Part shown: positions 47,640-61,592 of the stretch, piece by piece | How the letters are laid out: each line of letters starts with the position of its first letter | How positions within the stretch are numbered: position 1 is the stretch's first letter | Assembly: GCA_051294375.1 (NCBI GenBank) | Contig: CM119264.1 | Location: 9,807,907-9,871,906, forward strand | Direction: 5' to 3' | DNA: 64,000 nucleotides | Source: Paraspadella gotoi | Taxonomy: Eukaryota > Chaetognatha | Notes under the pieces: generated by a model | Told to the model about the DNA's origin: nothing | The model's input: only the letters and a program-made list of their open reading frames with translations | Databases searched by the model: none | Position numbers and translations under genes: made by a program

Positions 47640-48867
47640 TTTTTTTTTCTCTTTGAAGCTCGTACTAGTCATGATCTCAATTTTTTTTTTAGCTTTTTTT
47701 TTCTTCGCTCTTTTATGCTTTTTTCGCTTTTATGCAAACGAGGTCCGCGATAAGTCGGAGAAGAAAAATTTCTCTATTGAAAAAGATAGGGAAAGATAAG
47801 ACAAGGAGCGAGAGATAAGAAAGAAAAGTAGAGGCTAAAAGCGTTTAGAAACGATCGCTCGCGCTTATGGAAGATGCTAATGGGCAAGAATGAAAAAGAG
47901 CCAAGAACAAAGCTGACACTGGCATCTTCATGATGATTATAATATTCACGGTGAGTTGAAAGTTTATGAGTTATTTCTCTCCCCCCGTCCAAGTTACGTA
48001 TAAACTCCTACGTAGGCTTCTTCGTAATTTATTTTTAGAAAGTTAACTAATAAATCCGGCGACTTGCATATTTTTTTTTTTTCCTCGTGGTTGCAAATCC
48101 TATTTTAAGAGAGGAAAAAAGGGGAAAGGAGGAGAGACGTAATCGTCGAGTCATTTCCTCTACAGTTTTCCCCGAGAGTGTACTGTTCCTTCCTTCCGTT
48201 CTCCTTTCCCCTCTCCCCTTTCCTCCCTTCATTCATTTCTCCCGGAGTTTACATCATTACGTCGTCGCTTTCTCCTTTCCTCCTCGTCTTCCTCCTTTCC
48301 TCCTCGTCTTCCTCCTCCCTCCGAGTCTTCATCTTTCATCGGTTAATCTTCCTCCTCATCCTTCTCCTTTCCTCCTTTCCTTCTTTATCTTCTTTCCTTC
48401 CTCTCTTTTCTCAACCTTCCCTCGGATCATTTATTCCCTCTCTTCTCCACCCTCCACCTCCCTCTTTATAGTGTGTGCTTAGCTGATTTCTGGCGATAGT
48501 TTTTCCGTTCCTCAAACGATTAAACAAATAGAATCGCGGCCGGTGGGCGACGAGGGGAAGTGGGTGGAGGAGGAAGAGGAGGTGAGAGAGTCGAAGGAGG
48601 GGGAGGAGGAGGAGGAAAAGAGAAAGAGAAGTCGTATAGAAGGGATTTGAATAACAGGGCGGGCCAAGGTCGTTGGGCGAAGGATGTTTGGGGAGACGAA
48701 AGGGTGGTGGAGATGGCGACGGTCGACCTTGCCGACTTAGCTAAGCGTCTGCCGGAACTGCTGCCGACGCGGCTGTCGACGTGGCTGCCGACGCAATTGC
48801 CGGGGTCTAGCTCACGCCTTTGTTTGGCCAAGACGTAAAAAAACAGAAACGCTGAGAGCGGAAGTCG

Positions 48868-48909
<42 letters not shown>

Positions 48910-49350
48910 CTCATCTCTCTCTCTCTCTCTTCTCTCTACTCTCTCTCTCTCTCTCTCTTTTTCTCTCAGAAAGAAAAAAATAAAAATCTTTTCTCTCTTT
49001 CTTTCCTCCTATTCAATAATTGACGAGAAAAGTTAAAAGAGAAACTGATGCGTTTTTATTTTATTTTTTTAAACTTTTTTTTCTTTCAGTAAAACGGAAT
49101 TTATTTCTAAATTCAGAGAGCGAACGAGAAAGGGAGGGGAAGTAGGAGGAGGAAGAGGAAGAGGATCAGGGAGGGAAAGGGGAAGGTTACTCTGTCGGTT
49201 TCACTGTTTTTATTCACGTTTCGTCCTTCGCATATTTCTCAATGATGTTGTTAACTCCAACCGTTTTCAGATTTTTTTTTCCCCAGAGTTTTAACAGCGT
49301 TCTAGAAAAGGTTTGTTTTGCTTATATCGCTGCTTTCTTATCTTTTACCT

Positions 49351-49426
<76 letters not shown>

Positions 49427-49942
49427 TGCTTTTTTTACAACCTCTTTTTCTTTGTCCCCTTTCCTCCCAGGTTTTCCTTGGCAGTTCAATCACTCTCAGT
49501 TTTCACTCATTAGTTGCTTTTCGTTCATCTGGATTCCGTTCGCGCGCGTTTGTCTCACCTCCGCGGCGCCAACCGCCTCGCGGCGCCGCGAATCTTTTTC
49601 CCTCGTCCTACTTTTCTCTCACCCCGTCGAGGATTCCCGGTTTTTCTCCTTCCTTCTTTTTTCTCTCCATATTTGTCCTTTCCAGTTTTTTCCCCACGCT
49701 TTTTTTTGAAATTTTTTTTTTTTGTTCCGTGCTGGTAAAATTTTTTATGCGCTTTTGTTTGGTAAGGTAAGTTAAGTCGTGGGGCCTGGGCAGTGGAATG
49801 TCAGCATTTAAATTCACGCTTAAGGAAAATGGATTTACAAGTATTTTAAAATAGTATTAATAAATTTTAGAGAATTATTCGCATACTTTTTTTCCCGCCA
49901 ATTTACTCTCTAGTTCGCCCTATCTCATCTATATTTTTTTTT

Positions 49943-50034
<92 letters not shown>

Positions 50035-50915
50035 TTTTCTTCCTCCCGCTTCTGAATACCTCTCGTCTCAAGACTGACATTTCCAAGTCTGGATTTTCTT
50101 CCAAGGTTCATCGATCGATGGCGAACCAAATCTTCGTCGCAGACGTCGGTTAATTGAGGTCGTCGTTGTTGTCGTCGTCGTCGTTGTTTATTTATCGTTG
50201 ACATCTTTAAACGGTATAATAATTTCGCAATTATTAGCATCAATATCAACATTTTTAACTTCATCATTGTCATTATCATAAGCATTTACGTCTTCGTCAT
50301 CGTCTGTAGTCGCCATCAGTGTCATCGTCGTCGACGTCTTCGTCATCATTGTAATCGTCGCGGTCATCGTCCTCCCGACGTCGTCGTCGTTTTCGTCGTC
50401 GCCGATTTCATTTCGATCGCGGTCGTTGTCTTCGCTGCTGTCGACGTCTCAAGGCGAAACATAATAGCATCGCTTCGAAATTCGGAGCCGAAACAAGATA
50501 AAAGAAAAAAAAAAGGATTTTGTGATTCGGCTTTCACTATTCAGGCTTGAAAACTTTCTTTGAGTTAAAATTGTGATCAAATTTTGACGAGTCAAATTAC
50601 ATTTTAAATTTCTAAGATTTGTTTAGGATTTTGTAAAGGTTAAATTAAATATTGTGTATGTAATAATTTAAATATCCTTGCTAAATAAGTTGTGTAATAA
50701 TTTGACTTATTCAGTACAATAGTTTGAAAATAAATAAAAAACCAAACACAAAAAAAAACAAAAAAACTGGTGTCCGCAAAATAAGGAAAGAAAAGAAGGC
50801 ACCCAAAATAGAAGAGATAAGGAAAACCCCCTTCGGCGTTTGGTCTCGTAATCTAAAAACCAATTAAGAACTGAAGTCAGCGGGATGCGGTGTGAAATAA
50901 GGCATAGCGCCGAAG

Positions 50916-50971
<56 letters not shown>

Positions 50972-51395
50972 ATCATTTAAAGACTCGCATTCATCAAATT
51001 CCCGGTGACAGTTATGAGTAAGGCGTGGCTCCATCTCTTGGTTCCATAGCGAGCGTGCGTCGTCGCGTATCCATGGCAACGGGGTCGACGCAACGCACCC
51101 TCGCGCGCGGTCGAAATCTGGAACGATTTCCGGTCTGAAAAACTTGAATTCTTCTATTTCTGCTAGGAGATGGAGGAGGAGGAGAAGGAAGAGGCGAAAA
51201 AGGGTCAGGTATGGAAGAAATGGGGAGGAGGGAGAATGAAACAGAAAAGCAATGAAGGAAACAATGGGTAAAAAGTAACGGAGAAATTAAAACTATAAAG
51301 AGCACTAGATAATAGTAATAGAATGAATGTTAAACAACGTGTTGACGGTGGGCCAATAGAAGGTTATTCACTTTTCTGGGCGAGAGAAGAGAAGA

Positions 51396-51447
<52 letters not shown>

Positions 51448-51768
51448 AGACGGAGAGACAGAGAGAGAGAGACGAGAGAGAATTGCTGGTTTTGCAGTGC
51501 TTGCCTTTTACGCCTTTTAACTAATTTCGTAATTAATGTAAAAAACAAAAACGAAGGATTTCCTCTCTTTCTTTACGCTTATTAGAAGCCAAAAATAACA
51601 CTGACAGTAAAAGAAAAAATATCTACGATATAAAGTACAGCAAATAAAAATCTACCTTAACAAATCGTCCCGTACGGAGTTTGTAAATTGACATTAATGC
51701 GTAAAAGTTTTTATGTTTGTTAGACCATAAACTTTCATTGCCTCTCGATCCCCGATCACGTGATCTAC
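47640..51768. other. microsatellite-dense intergenic DNA
   Basis: CT arrays occur at 48870-48960, 49940-50030 and 50916-50968, CTTT at 49348-49430 and GA at 51397-51480. Bases 50150-50450 are a degenerate GTC/ATC trinucleotide field. One weak coding-like patch lies on the plus strand at 48532-48838: a short acidic frame SRPVGDEGKWVEEEEE ending at a GTGAGA donor, then ATVDLADLAKRLPELLPT followed by Leu-Pro-rich repeats. I would not call it a gene on this evidence. Confidence 0.45.
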
Positions 51769-53289
51769 TTATCGTCCAGCGATTGCGCGGACGACGCGTT
51801 TGCGAAATTCCCTCAACGCTTCCCTCATCGCCTCCACTGTCGGCTCTTCCGCCTCTTCGAGATTTTCGATCGCCTCTGAGATGCGAGCGGAGATCGCCTC
51901 CAACACGCCCCGGATCGCTTCCGCCTTGTTCTCGATCATGTCCTCGATGTCCGCCTTCAAATCCCTGAACTTCTCAAGCAAAGCGTCGACGGCCTCTCCA
52001 TCGCGGACGAGCCTCTTGGCCTCGGCGATGAAGTCGAGAACGATCCTCACCGCTTTCAAGAGAGGACGGTTGGATTCCAAAGTGAAGCTCTCGTCGTCGT
52101 CATCGAAGATGTCATCAATGGCCTTCTCCAGGGCATCGACCAGCTTCTTCGCGACATCCGCCGCGTCTTCCTCGGCGTCGGCGAAGACTTTTCCCAGCTT
52201 CTTGAAGGCGTTGACGACGAGCTTGACTGAGGGGAGTTCTCCGTTACGGACCGAGTCGGCGACGTTGTCGAGGAGGTCAGCCAGGATGTCCCTCGCCTCC
52301 TTCAACTCCTCCTTCAATTCTGGCGCCGCCTCCTTGACAGCCTCCCTCAACTTGCGCAACGCCTCCTTCAAGAAGTCGACGACTTTGGATTCGACGACGG
52401 CGCCGACCGCCATCAGCGCCTCTTCGCTCGTCTCCTCGTCCTTTTGGCCATTGATGGTGTTGATGGCATTCATAGAATTGATAGAGTTGATGGCATTCAT
52501 AGAATTGATGGAGTTGATGGCATTCATAGAATTGACGGCGTTGATGGAGTTGAGTGAGTTGGCGACGTTGAGCCCGTTCATGGAGTTGACCGCGTTAATG
52601 GCGTTCATAGAGTTGACGCTGTTGATGGCGTTCATGGAATTGACGCTGTTGATGGCGTTCATCGAGTTGATGGAGTTGATGCAGTTGACGCAGTTAGTAT
52701 CGGCGTCGTATTCGAAGGTCTCCTCTTCGGCCGACATTAAGAAGTCGAGTGTGTCGTCCAGGTCTTCCTCGTCCTCCAGCATCGACTGCACGTCGGGCAC
52801 GATGTCGGCGATGGCGTTGGACAGCGCCGGTCGCAACACCTCGTCCTCGATGTCGTCGAAAATGTCGTCGCCGTCGAACTCATCCATGATGCCGTCGAGC
52901 AGAGACGCGAAGAATCCCTCGGACCGGTCTTCGCCTCCGTCCAACATCTTGTTCAACGCCGCCTTGATCTTGTCCAGCACTTTCTTGACGACGGGTTGGG
53001 CCTCATCGATTTTCGCCTCCACGACAGACTTGAGCTTCTCCAGCAGAGCTCGTGTCGTTTTCCCGACCTCACCATTTTCGATCCTCTCCCGAAGGTCTCC
53101 GAAAACTTCCTTCAAACGACGGACGACTTCGAGGATGTCCTCCACGGGGACAAAGTCGGCGACAGACTCCGAGATCTCCGCGGGAAGCGTCTCCTGCTGC
53201 GGCTCCACGGGCATGGCGCCGCAGGCCGCGACGATGGCGGCGACGACGAGCGAGGCGAACTCATCGCGACAGAAAAAAAATCCGAACAA
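51769..53289 (-). CDS. probable secreted helical protein with an Asn-every-third-residue repeat
   Basis: One frame of 506 codons, clean throughout. No family is recognised. Residues 11-27 (FASLVVAAIVAACGAMP) look like the end of a signal peptide. The first codons may not be the true start, since TTTTTTTTCTGTCGCGATGAG upstream could instead be an intron end. Residues 45-120 and 295-506 are amphipathic, charged helices built from about three related units with an NGE/DGE turn (IENGEVG 70-76, VRNGELP 347-353, VRDGEAV 428-434). Acidic linkers lie at 139-190 and 391-402. In the middle, residues 199-280 carry 28 Asn at exact three-residue spacing, mostly as NAI, NSV/NSI and NSM triplets with a nine-residue super-repeat. 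The central array suggests a regular solenoid or rod flanked by helical bundles; this is inference. The complementary strand has an equally long frame, rejected for composition. Confidence 0.7.
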   Translation of the reverse strand: MFGFFFCRDEFASLVVAAIVAACGAMPVEPQQETLPAEISESVADFVPVEDILEVVRRLKEVFGDLRERIENGEVGKTTRALLEKLKSVVEAKIDEAQPVVKKVLDKIKAALNKMLDGGEDRSEGFFASLLDGIMDEFDGDDIFDDIEDEVLRPALSNAIADIVPDVQSMLEDEEDLDDTLDFLMSAEEETFEYDADTNCVNCINSINSMNAINSVNSMNAINSVNSMNAINAVNSMNGLNVANSLNSINAVNSMNAINSINSMNAINSINSMNAINTINGQKDEETSEEALMAVGAVVESKVVDFLKEALRKLREAVKEAAPELKEELKEARDILADLLDNVADSVRNGELPSVKLVVNAFKKLGKVFADAEEDAADVAKKLVDALEKAIDDIFDDDDESFTLESNRPLLKAVRIVLDFIAEAKRLVRDGEAVDALLEKFRDLKADIEDMIENKAEAIRGVLEAISARISEAIENLEEAEEPTVEAMREALREFRKRVVRAIAGR

Positions 53290-53853
53290 CGAATTCGAAG
53301 CGAAGATTTTGTTTGGGTTTTTTTATCGCTGTTGTGCGGATCTTTGAAATCTTATCTGAATCGGGACGGAGTATTTATATCGAACTGCAATAGACGAATA
53401 GTCGCATGTCGAAAATTGGGCGAAACATATTTTGATGAAAAAGATTTTGATCTGGGAATAAAAAAAAATGTTTTAAGAAACAAAAATATATTAAATTCCG
53501 TCTTCTGAAAAAATATAAATGAAAGGTTTTGGTCATCTAGTATAAATATATATATTATTGTATATAATATATTACAGTTAAAGGCAGAAATTAGTATTAA
53601 CAAGTTTTTGAAAAATGATACGGCCTAATATCGGAATTCCACCTGATCCATTCTCAGTAAATAATCACTCCACTTCTAAAATCCGTTTGTTCGAATGAGA
53701 TAAAAGACAAAAGGGAGAAAATAGTTCTGGAATCTATACGCTTGCCTCGTCTTTGTTCTTTTATCTTTTGATTATTTCACCGTTGTTCTTTTTTTTATCG
53801 GTTTGTTTGCTTTTTATCGCTTTATTGATTTTTTTATTTTTTGTTTATTGATT

Positions 53854-53904
<51 letters not shown>

Positions 53905-54387
53905 ATTTTTATCTTTCTCGATATGAATATTTTATGTACATTTCAACTTTTCTACGATTATTCTCCAATATAGAACATTTTCTTTTGAAAAATATTTACG
54001 TTTCTACTACGTTTTCTACTATTAAAACTGACTTATGTACGAAATTTTTGTACCCACCCACGAAGCTTAAGTTTTTTCTTTCTACCTTCTTACTTTTTTT
54101 CTTCTCCTCCCACCCTCACCTCACGTCATTGGCGGCACCCATGTCATCCATCATCATCATCTGTTTCTTCTGAACTTGAAGCGGGGGTCAGCCCTGGCGC
54201 CATCCTGCTCCTCCTCCTCCTTTTAGCTCCTCCTCTTCTTCTTCCTCCTTCCCGTCCCGCTCCTCTTTAACCTCTTTTCCCCTCGCCCTCCATTTCTCTT
54301 TCTCCTCCATTTTCTTTCCTTTTTCGATTTTTCTCCCTTTCAAAATTCGGCGCCACGCTTTTAGGGAGGAGAAGAGGGGAGAGAGAG

Positions 54388-54440
<53 letters not shown>

Positions 54441-55063
54441 AAAAATGAGTGAGAAAAATGTAAAAGAATAAATGAAAAACATTCGGAAGAAACAGAAATA
54501 CAAAAAAAAAAAAAGATGGTTCAGTGCAAAAAGGTTTTCTCGCTTTGGTGTAACCGTCTCTTAGTTGGTCGTTGTGAAAAAAAAATATCCGAAGTGAAGT
54601 TCGCTTCTTGATTTTATGAATTTCAGTACCTAATTAAAATTTGTGATTTCACAATATAAGGTCTTTAAATCTTCCGATGCTCCCAAAAATTTCAGCAGAT
54701 CATAAGTTACGAAAGTAAATCTTTCTCTCTCAAAAAATTCAAAATATTAATTTTGATAAAACAGTAAAACCCATAAAAAATATTCCTAAAGTAAACGTGT
54801 TGTTCCTCTTAATTCTATGAAAGCAGCAACTAAGGTCAGTCGTTGTCATATTGAAATTCCATCGCAAGTGAGGACGAGATGAGTTGTCGCCATGATGCCA
54901 CAGAGCCCTGTCTTTCACGTTTTTGTTGTTGTTGTCGTTTGATGATGTCGGCTTCGTTGTCGCCAGAGCCGAACGGTCTACTTTTCGTCATTCATGGTTG
55001 GAGCATAAATTGGTTTTCGCGCCCATTCGTCATCTCCTCTTTCCAATTTTGTGACACCAGAAA

Positions 55064-55153
<90 letters not shown>

Positions 55154-55443
55154 TTTTTTTCATAAAAAAATAATCTTGAGACGAATGCAAGATTCAAACG
55201 ATAAGGCCTTTCGACAAGAATAATCAATTTCGCCTACCTATCCGAAAACAAACACGCTTTGCGAGAACCGCTACTTTTTAATTGTACCCTGTAAAACCCC
55301 TAAAGATTAATAAAACTTTTAAAAACTATCAAAAAAATCCATCGTCGTGAAAACCAAACCAAAAATAATTAAAAAAAGAAAAGCAAAAAAAAAAAAAATT
55401 CGTTTAAAGACCTTCACCCTCGATTTGAAAAAAAAAAAAAAAA
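53290..55443. other. intergenic DNA between the Asn-ladder gene and beta-tubulin
   Basis: CTTT array at 53850-53908, GA array at 54385-54440, CT array at 55063-55151. A-rich DNA, including a run of 16 A, leads directly to the tubulin start. A 5' exon of the Asn-ladder gene may lie in 53290-53650, but none is identifiable. Confidence 0.5.
55063..55151. repeat. CT microsatellite upstream of beta-tubulin
   Basis: Nearly pure (CT)n of about 88 bp, ending about 290 bp before the tubulin start codon. Confidence 0.93.
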
Positions 55444-57267
<1,824 letters not shown>

Positions 57268-58500
57268 TGGATAAAGCATGAATTCTATTAACGCTGATTT
57301 TTGACGCTGACAATTTGGTGCGTGAGAACTGAATTGGCGTGAAGGTTGATAAGAAAGAATGATGAATGAAAAACAACAACAACAACAAAAAAAGGAGGAC
57401 GGATAAATATATACAACCGTACATTTTTTCGAGCGTGGAAATGAACGTAGTTACGAATTTTTATTCCGCTGCACCAATTTACAGTATTACGTTTTCAGTT
57501 ATGCAGCGTGGCAGAGGTAAATTTTACTACTTGAACAATGATGGACGTTCATTGATGCTCTCCCCTTATATATTTAGACTTAGTGTTAAGTTTTAATTTT
57601 GATTGCAAACTTGTAAATGTGTTTTTAGATTAAAAGATTAAAAACCACATTTTCTTTGATTCATTGATAGCGAAGCAGTTAGATGAGAAAATGGGAAGTA
57701 TTTAATTTGAAATGGTATGGCAACAGTCAGGTTGATGCCCATTGGTATGGGGCATCTCACTGTTGGCTTTGGGGGCTTCCGAGTTCCGACCCTCAGTGAC
57801 GTCTCATGTCACTGGCGCGGCTAACCTCGGAACGTGTATGGATGTGAGGCGGTGTGAATATACCGCTTAAATTTCAACTCCGCTTTTGTTTCACACCTCG
57901 CTTTTGCAAATTCTTGGAGCCGCGCCAACGTGACGCCACCGCTACGCCACCTCTACGCCATCGCCACTCCCACCGTTACCGACCCGGTCCCTCCTCGTTT
58001 TCCTGGCGCAGGAAGCGACCTTTCGACTCGAGTCCCCAACGAGAATTTCCGCGGCGCGACAAATTCCCCGCTTCCCTTCGCTTCCTTAAACTTATATTGT
58101 TCCCATAAATTTGGACAAGCGAGAGTCTGCCTAGGTTCTCTCTCTCTCTCTCTCTCTCTCTCCTCTCTCTCTTCTCTCTCTCTCTCTCTCTCTCCTCTCT
58201 CGTCTCTCACCTTTATCTCACCTCACTTCCCGCCTTTCCCACAGCGTTGCCCCCGCCCGTTAGGGCTTGCCAAGTGGCTCCGCCCAATTCACACTCTAAT
58301 TTCCTCTACATTTTTTTTCCTGACCTGTGACACAGTCAACAGGATAAGTAATTTTCTTCCCTTCTTTATGTTTCTCTTTTTTTCCTCCATTCTTTGCTTT
58401 TCATCGAAGTAACATTCACTCCGGTCTACTACCATAACTTTTCTTCTTTCAATCCATTCTACTATTTTCCATCCTTTCCTCCACTGGAAATTCATTATTC
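57268..58500. other. intergenic DNA with a SINE-like patch and CT tract
   Basis: Apart from the SINE-like segment at 57720-57850 and the CT microsatellite at 58137-58200, nothing is recognised. Bases 57900-58080 are GC-richer with no sustained frame of convincing composition. Confidence 0.45.
57720..57850 (+). mobile_element. tRNA-derived SINE-like sequence
   Basis: GC-rich island with box-A-like TGATGCCCATTGGTATGG and box-B-like GAGTTCCGACCC about 50 bp later. Its layout resembles 43343-43445 but the sequence is different. Confidence 0.35.
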
Positions 58501-58503
58501 TCC

Positions 58504-58890
58504 GAAGGGATCGCCGGAGACGACAGCCTTGGCATCCGGAATCCGGAACACGAAATATTTCCGGGCGGCGTCGACGGTTTGCGTCGGCGGCGAAACGTTT
58601 CGATATCGTCTCTCGCCGTGTTTTGTGCCGGTGACCAGCGACAGTTCGCTTCCTGTTTCACGCCGATGGCGCTGATGCCGAGAAACTCGGCCCCAATGGT
58701 CCATTCTCGATCTCCCTCCCTCGTTTTTTTTTTGCCTCTCCTTTCTCTTGCCGTCTGAAGGTCCCCTCGACAACTGCTTGTGGTTCTTGGCAACGTCGTG
58801 TCATGAAAATCGTCCCTAATCGTGCCCATCAAGTCGACCAAGAATCCTAAAAACAAAATCAGCAAATGCTTTTTATTCAAAACCAACTCC
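58504..58890 (-). CDS. possible coding exon, unknown protein
   Basis: Two overlapping minus-strand frames each look protein-like over part of the stretch: FLVDLMGTIRDDF and EFLGISAIGVKQE upstream, and GSELSLVTGTKHGERRYRNV and ARKYFVFRIPDAKAVV downstream to a stop at 58495. One missing or extra base near 58655 would join them. The product is not recognised. It could be the end of a gene with a sequencing error, or chance. Confidence 0.28.
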
Positions 58891-60300
58891 AAAAGTGTAT
58901 TCACCTCTCCTCTTACATAAATTTCTATTTTTTTTTTTACTTCTTTCCCTCCTCCTGTAACCCATTCCTTACTCCTTTTTCGTCCTCCCGCTCATCTCCC
59001 CGAAACCCACTCACCTCCGTCTCTTTTTCGTCCGCTTCCCGCGACGCCACCTGCCACGGGGTGACCAAAATCCGGCGTGGTCCGAAAAAAAAAGGGAGCG
59101 AGGAAAAAAGCCTCCATAAATTCCCGCGCGCCATTCCGTCGCTTTTCTTTTCCTGTCAAGATTAAACCCTCGCTCGGTCCCATAATAAAGGGGCCTTTTT
59201 GGTTGGACCGACTCGGAGAGTGTCCGGGCGAGGACGAAAGGTAAGTTACGTGCGCCGGGTGAGATCGTAGAACAGGAAGGGGGCAGTGAAAAAGTTAAGA
59301 AGTGGGACGAATAGGGTTAGTGACTTGGTTACTTGGAACTTGAAACTTTAAAAAAAAAGCAAGTTTTTTTTGTCGTTACACTACAAGAGTGGGAAGCGAG
59401 TGTCAGTTTTATTTTTATGAGTATATGGCAGCTAGATTCGTCTTCTTGTGGCGAGAATAAGTCGGGGAGGGGGACGTTGGGGGGATTTAGGAGGAGAGGG
59501 GAAGGGGAGGGGAGGGGAGGGAGGGGAGGGGAGGGAAGGGGAGGGGAGGTCAACCGTCGGGGATTCCGTCGCCGATATTTTTTTTTTCTCCTTCCTGTTT
59601 TGTCCATCGAGATTAGAAGAAGGGAAAAGTAGGCCCAAGCAGAGGGTGAGTTTCGAAGAAAGCGAATTATGGGGCGGGGAGTTAGTAAAATAGATAATAG
59701 TTTTTAATTTTACATAAAAAGTGAGGGAGAGGAGTTGGAATTAATTTGTACTCGACGTTTTAGCAGTTCTTCACGAAGCTTCACCTTCAACCTTTTCTTT
59801 ATATCACCGCCGTCGTCGTCATCATCATCGTCATCATCATCGTCATCATCATCGTCGTCATTATCGTTATCGTCGTCATCCGTATTTTCATCATCCTCTG
59901 TTAAGAATTAAATTAATATAACAATATTTAGTTATTCTCTTTGTGTTTAACTGGGGATGCCAGTCGTTTCGAAACTAGACGTATTTTTTATATAAATTTG
60001 GTATCGTTGGAAAGAGAATTGCGAAATTAGCCGAAATCCCAAATTTTATGTAAATCGGACGACGGGTTCAAAAGCACTACGTAGTTCAAATCATTAGAAC
60101 GCCGAATTTCAGCCTAAGCCTAAGCCTAAGTCGCGTCAACGAATAATTGAAGAAGAGGGAAAAAGGGTTTGGCCGAGGCAATCTGGGTTATTTTAAATAA
60201 CGTTTGATGTGACTTTTTTGTAATCTTCAGTTGCCTCGTGAGAAAGTTGCGACGTTGTTACGTTTTTACTTCCTCTCTCCTCTTTCTCCGTGCCGGTCAA
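58891..60300. other. intergenic DNA
   Basis: Purine-rich GGGA tract at 59460-59555 and a GTC/ATC trinucleotide tract at 59805-59895. CCTAAG is repeated three times at about 60112-60132, too short to mean anything telomeric. No gene. Confidence 0.5.
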
Positions 60301-60304
60301 CCCC

Positions 60305-60360
60305 ATTCACGCTGATGAAGTCTTGAACAAGAGCCGAAACGTCCGTTATTATTACATGTT
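60305..60360 (+). ncRNA. hammerhead-ribozyme-like motif
   Basis: CTGATGA (60312-60318) and CGAAAC (60335-60340) flank a clear stem II hairpin, TCTT-GAAC-AAGA. AC/GT could form the minimal stem III (ACGTCCGT). Stem I pairing is not evident. It is the second clearest member of the dispersed set. Confidence 0.42.
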
Positions 60361-61539
60361 TCAAATAAATCGTTGTTGAATATATTTCAAACTCTTCTCT
60401 AAATCAAATAATTTTAAAAAGATTAATATATCGTCTAAAGAGTAAGAGACTATTATACAAATATTTATTCATATTTTAAAATCATTAATCATTAAGAGTT
60501 TTTGGCATAATGTATAGTTTATTATCTTTTGATAATTACGAGCGATAATAGAAAATATTTCGCTATCGGACCTGATCGACAGTACAATTGAGTAGTTTAC
60601 AAAAATACAATGATCATAATTGTACATCGAATATTTAACAAGTAAACATTAAGAGGATGAGAAATCTTTCAGTCTGTGCTTTTTCTTTAAGTTCTCTGAT
60701 TTGTTAATTTTCGCCGGCTCTGCCAATGTGCGATGAGGCGAGATATTTTCTCCGTGTCGTTGAAACGACAGCTTCTTCAGAGTAATGATTTTTAAAATTT
60801 GACTCGATATCTGGTCCTACCTCTATTAATAGTTCTTGTAACTTGAAACCACGTGATGTCCCGTTTAATATTTAATAAATAAAAATAATAATCACTATGC
60901 AACACGAACAGTTAAAATTAATCACGAATAAATACTTAATAAATACTGAAGAAATACTAGAGAACGACGGAGACGTATAAAGAGTTTTGTTCAAATGCCG
61001 AATCCTGAATGATCGCGATAGAGAGACGATGAGACAAAAGTCAGTATTTTCCTTGAACGGGAGAAAAAGGAGCAACCGAGTTATTAATATTTGTCTGGAT
61101 TTTACAATAACACGTGTCACAAACAAAGCGAATACAGTATCATTTTTAACAAAAGCGTTTAAGACGAAAATAAAGGTTTTTAAAAAGTTGAACAATGGTA
61201 AAATCACGATGAGTTCTCTCAAAACCCGGCTGTTGCCATAGTATACCAGTCATGATTCAAAGATGACAATTCGCCATGTCGTTTTTAAATGAACCATTGG
61301 TCCGTTAAAAGTCGCTGTCTTTAATCCTTTGTTGCTTCAACAACAAAAGAACATACTGAAAAGCCATGGCTCGCGACCAGAACGCTCGTAACAAAGAAAG
61401 ATCTACAAAAATTTCTACATTGCATTTTAGAGATATAATATAAATTATATAATATAATTTATAATATAATACAATTTATATTATAATTTAGAGATGAAAC
61501 GAAAAATTCGTTGTAATAGCAATTTTTTAAAATTTTTTA

Positions 61540-61592
61540 TTAATGTACATGTTTCGACTCTTAGTGTTACGAGTCTTCATCAGCAAATGAAT
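61540..61592 (-). ncRNA. hammerhead-ribozyme-like motif
   Basis: Read on the minus strand: CTGATGA, then a perfect five-base stem GACTC/GAGTC enclosing TAACACTAA-like loop, then CGAAAC and the palindrome ACATGT, matching the two core boxes plus stem II of a type I hammerhead. This is the best member of the set. Stem I is only about two pairs. Confidence 0.48.

Noticed and set aside
48532-48838. Two-exon small gene with an acidic first exon and Leu-Pro repeats
   Set aside because: The acceptor is weak, the second part may be a repeat translation, and no continuation is found.
51800-53347. 515-codon plus-strand open frame antisense to the Asn-ladder gene
   Set aside because: It is Ser/Thr/Met/Leu low-complexity created by the GC-rich codon pattern of the opposite strand. 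The minus frame has a signal peptide and coherent helical units.
60112-60132. CCTAAG repeats as a telomeric or interstitial telomere signal
   Set aside because: Only three units, and they do not match a standard animal telomere repeat.
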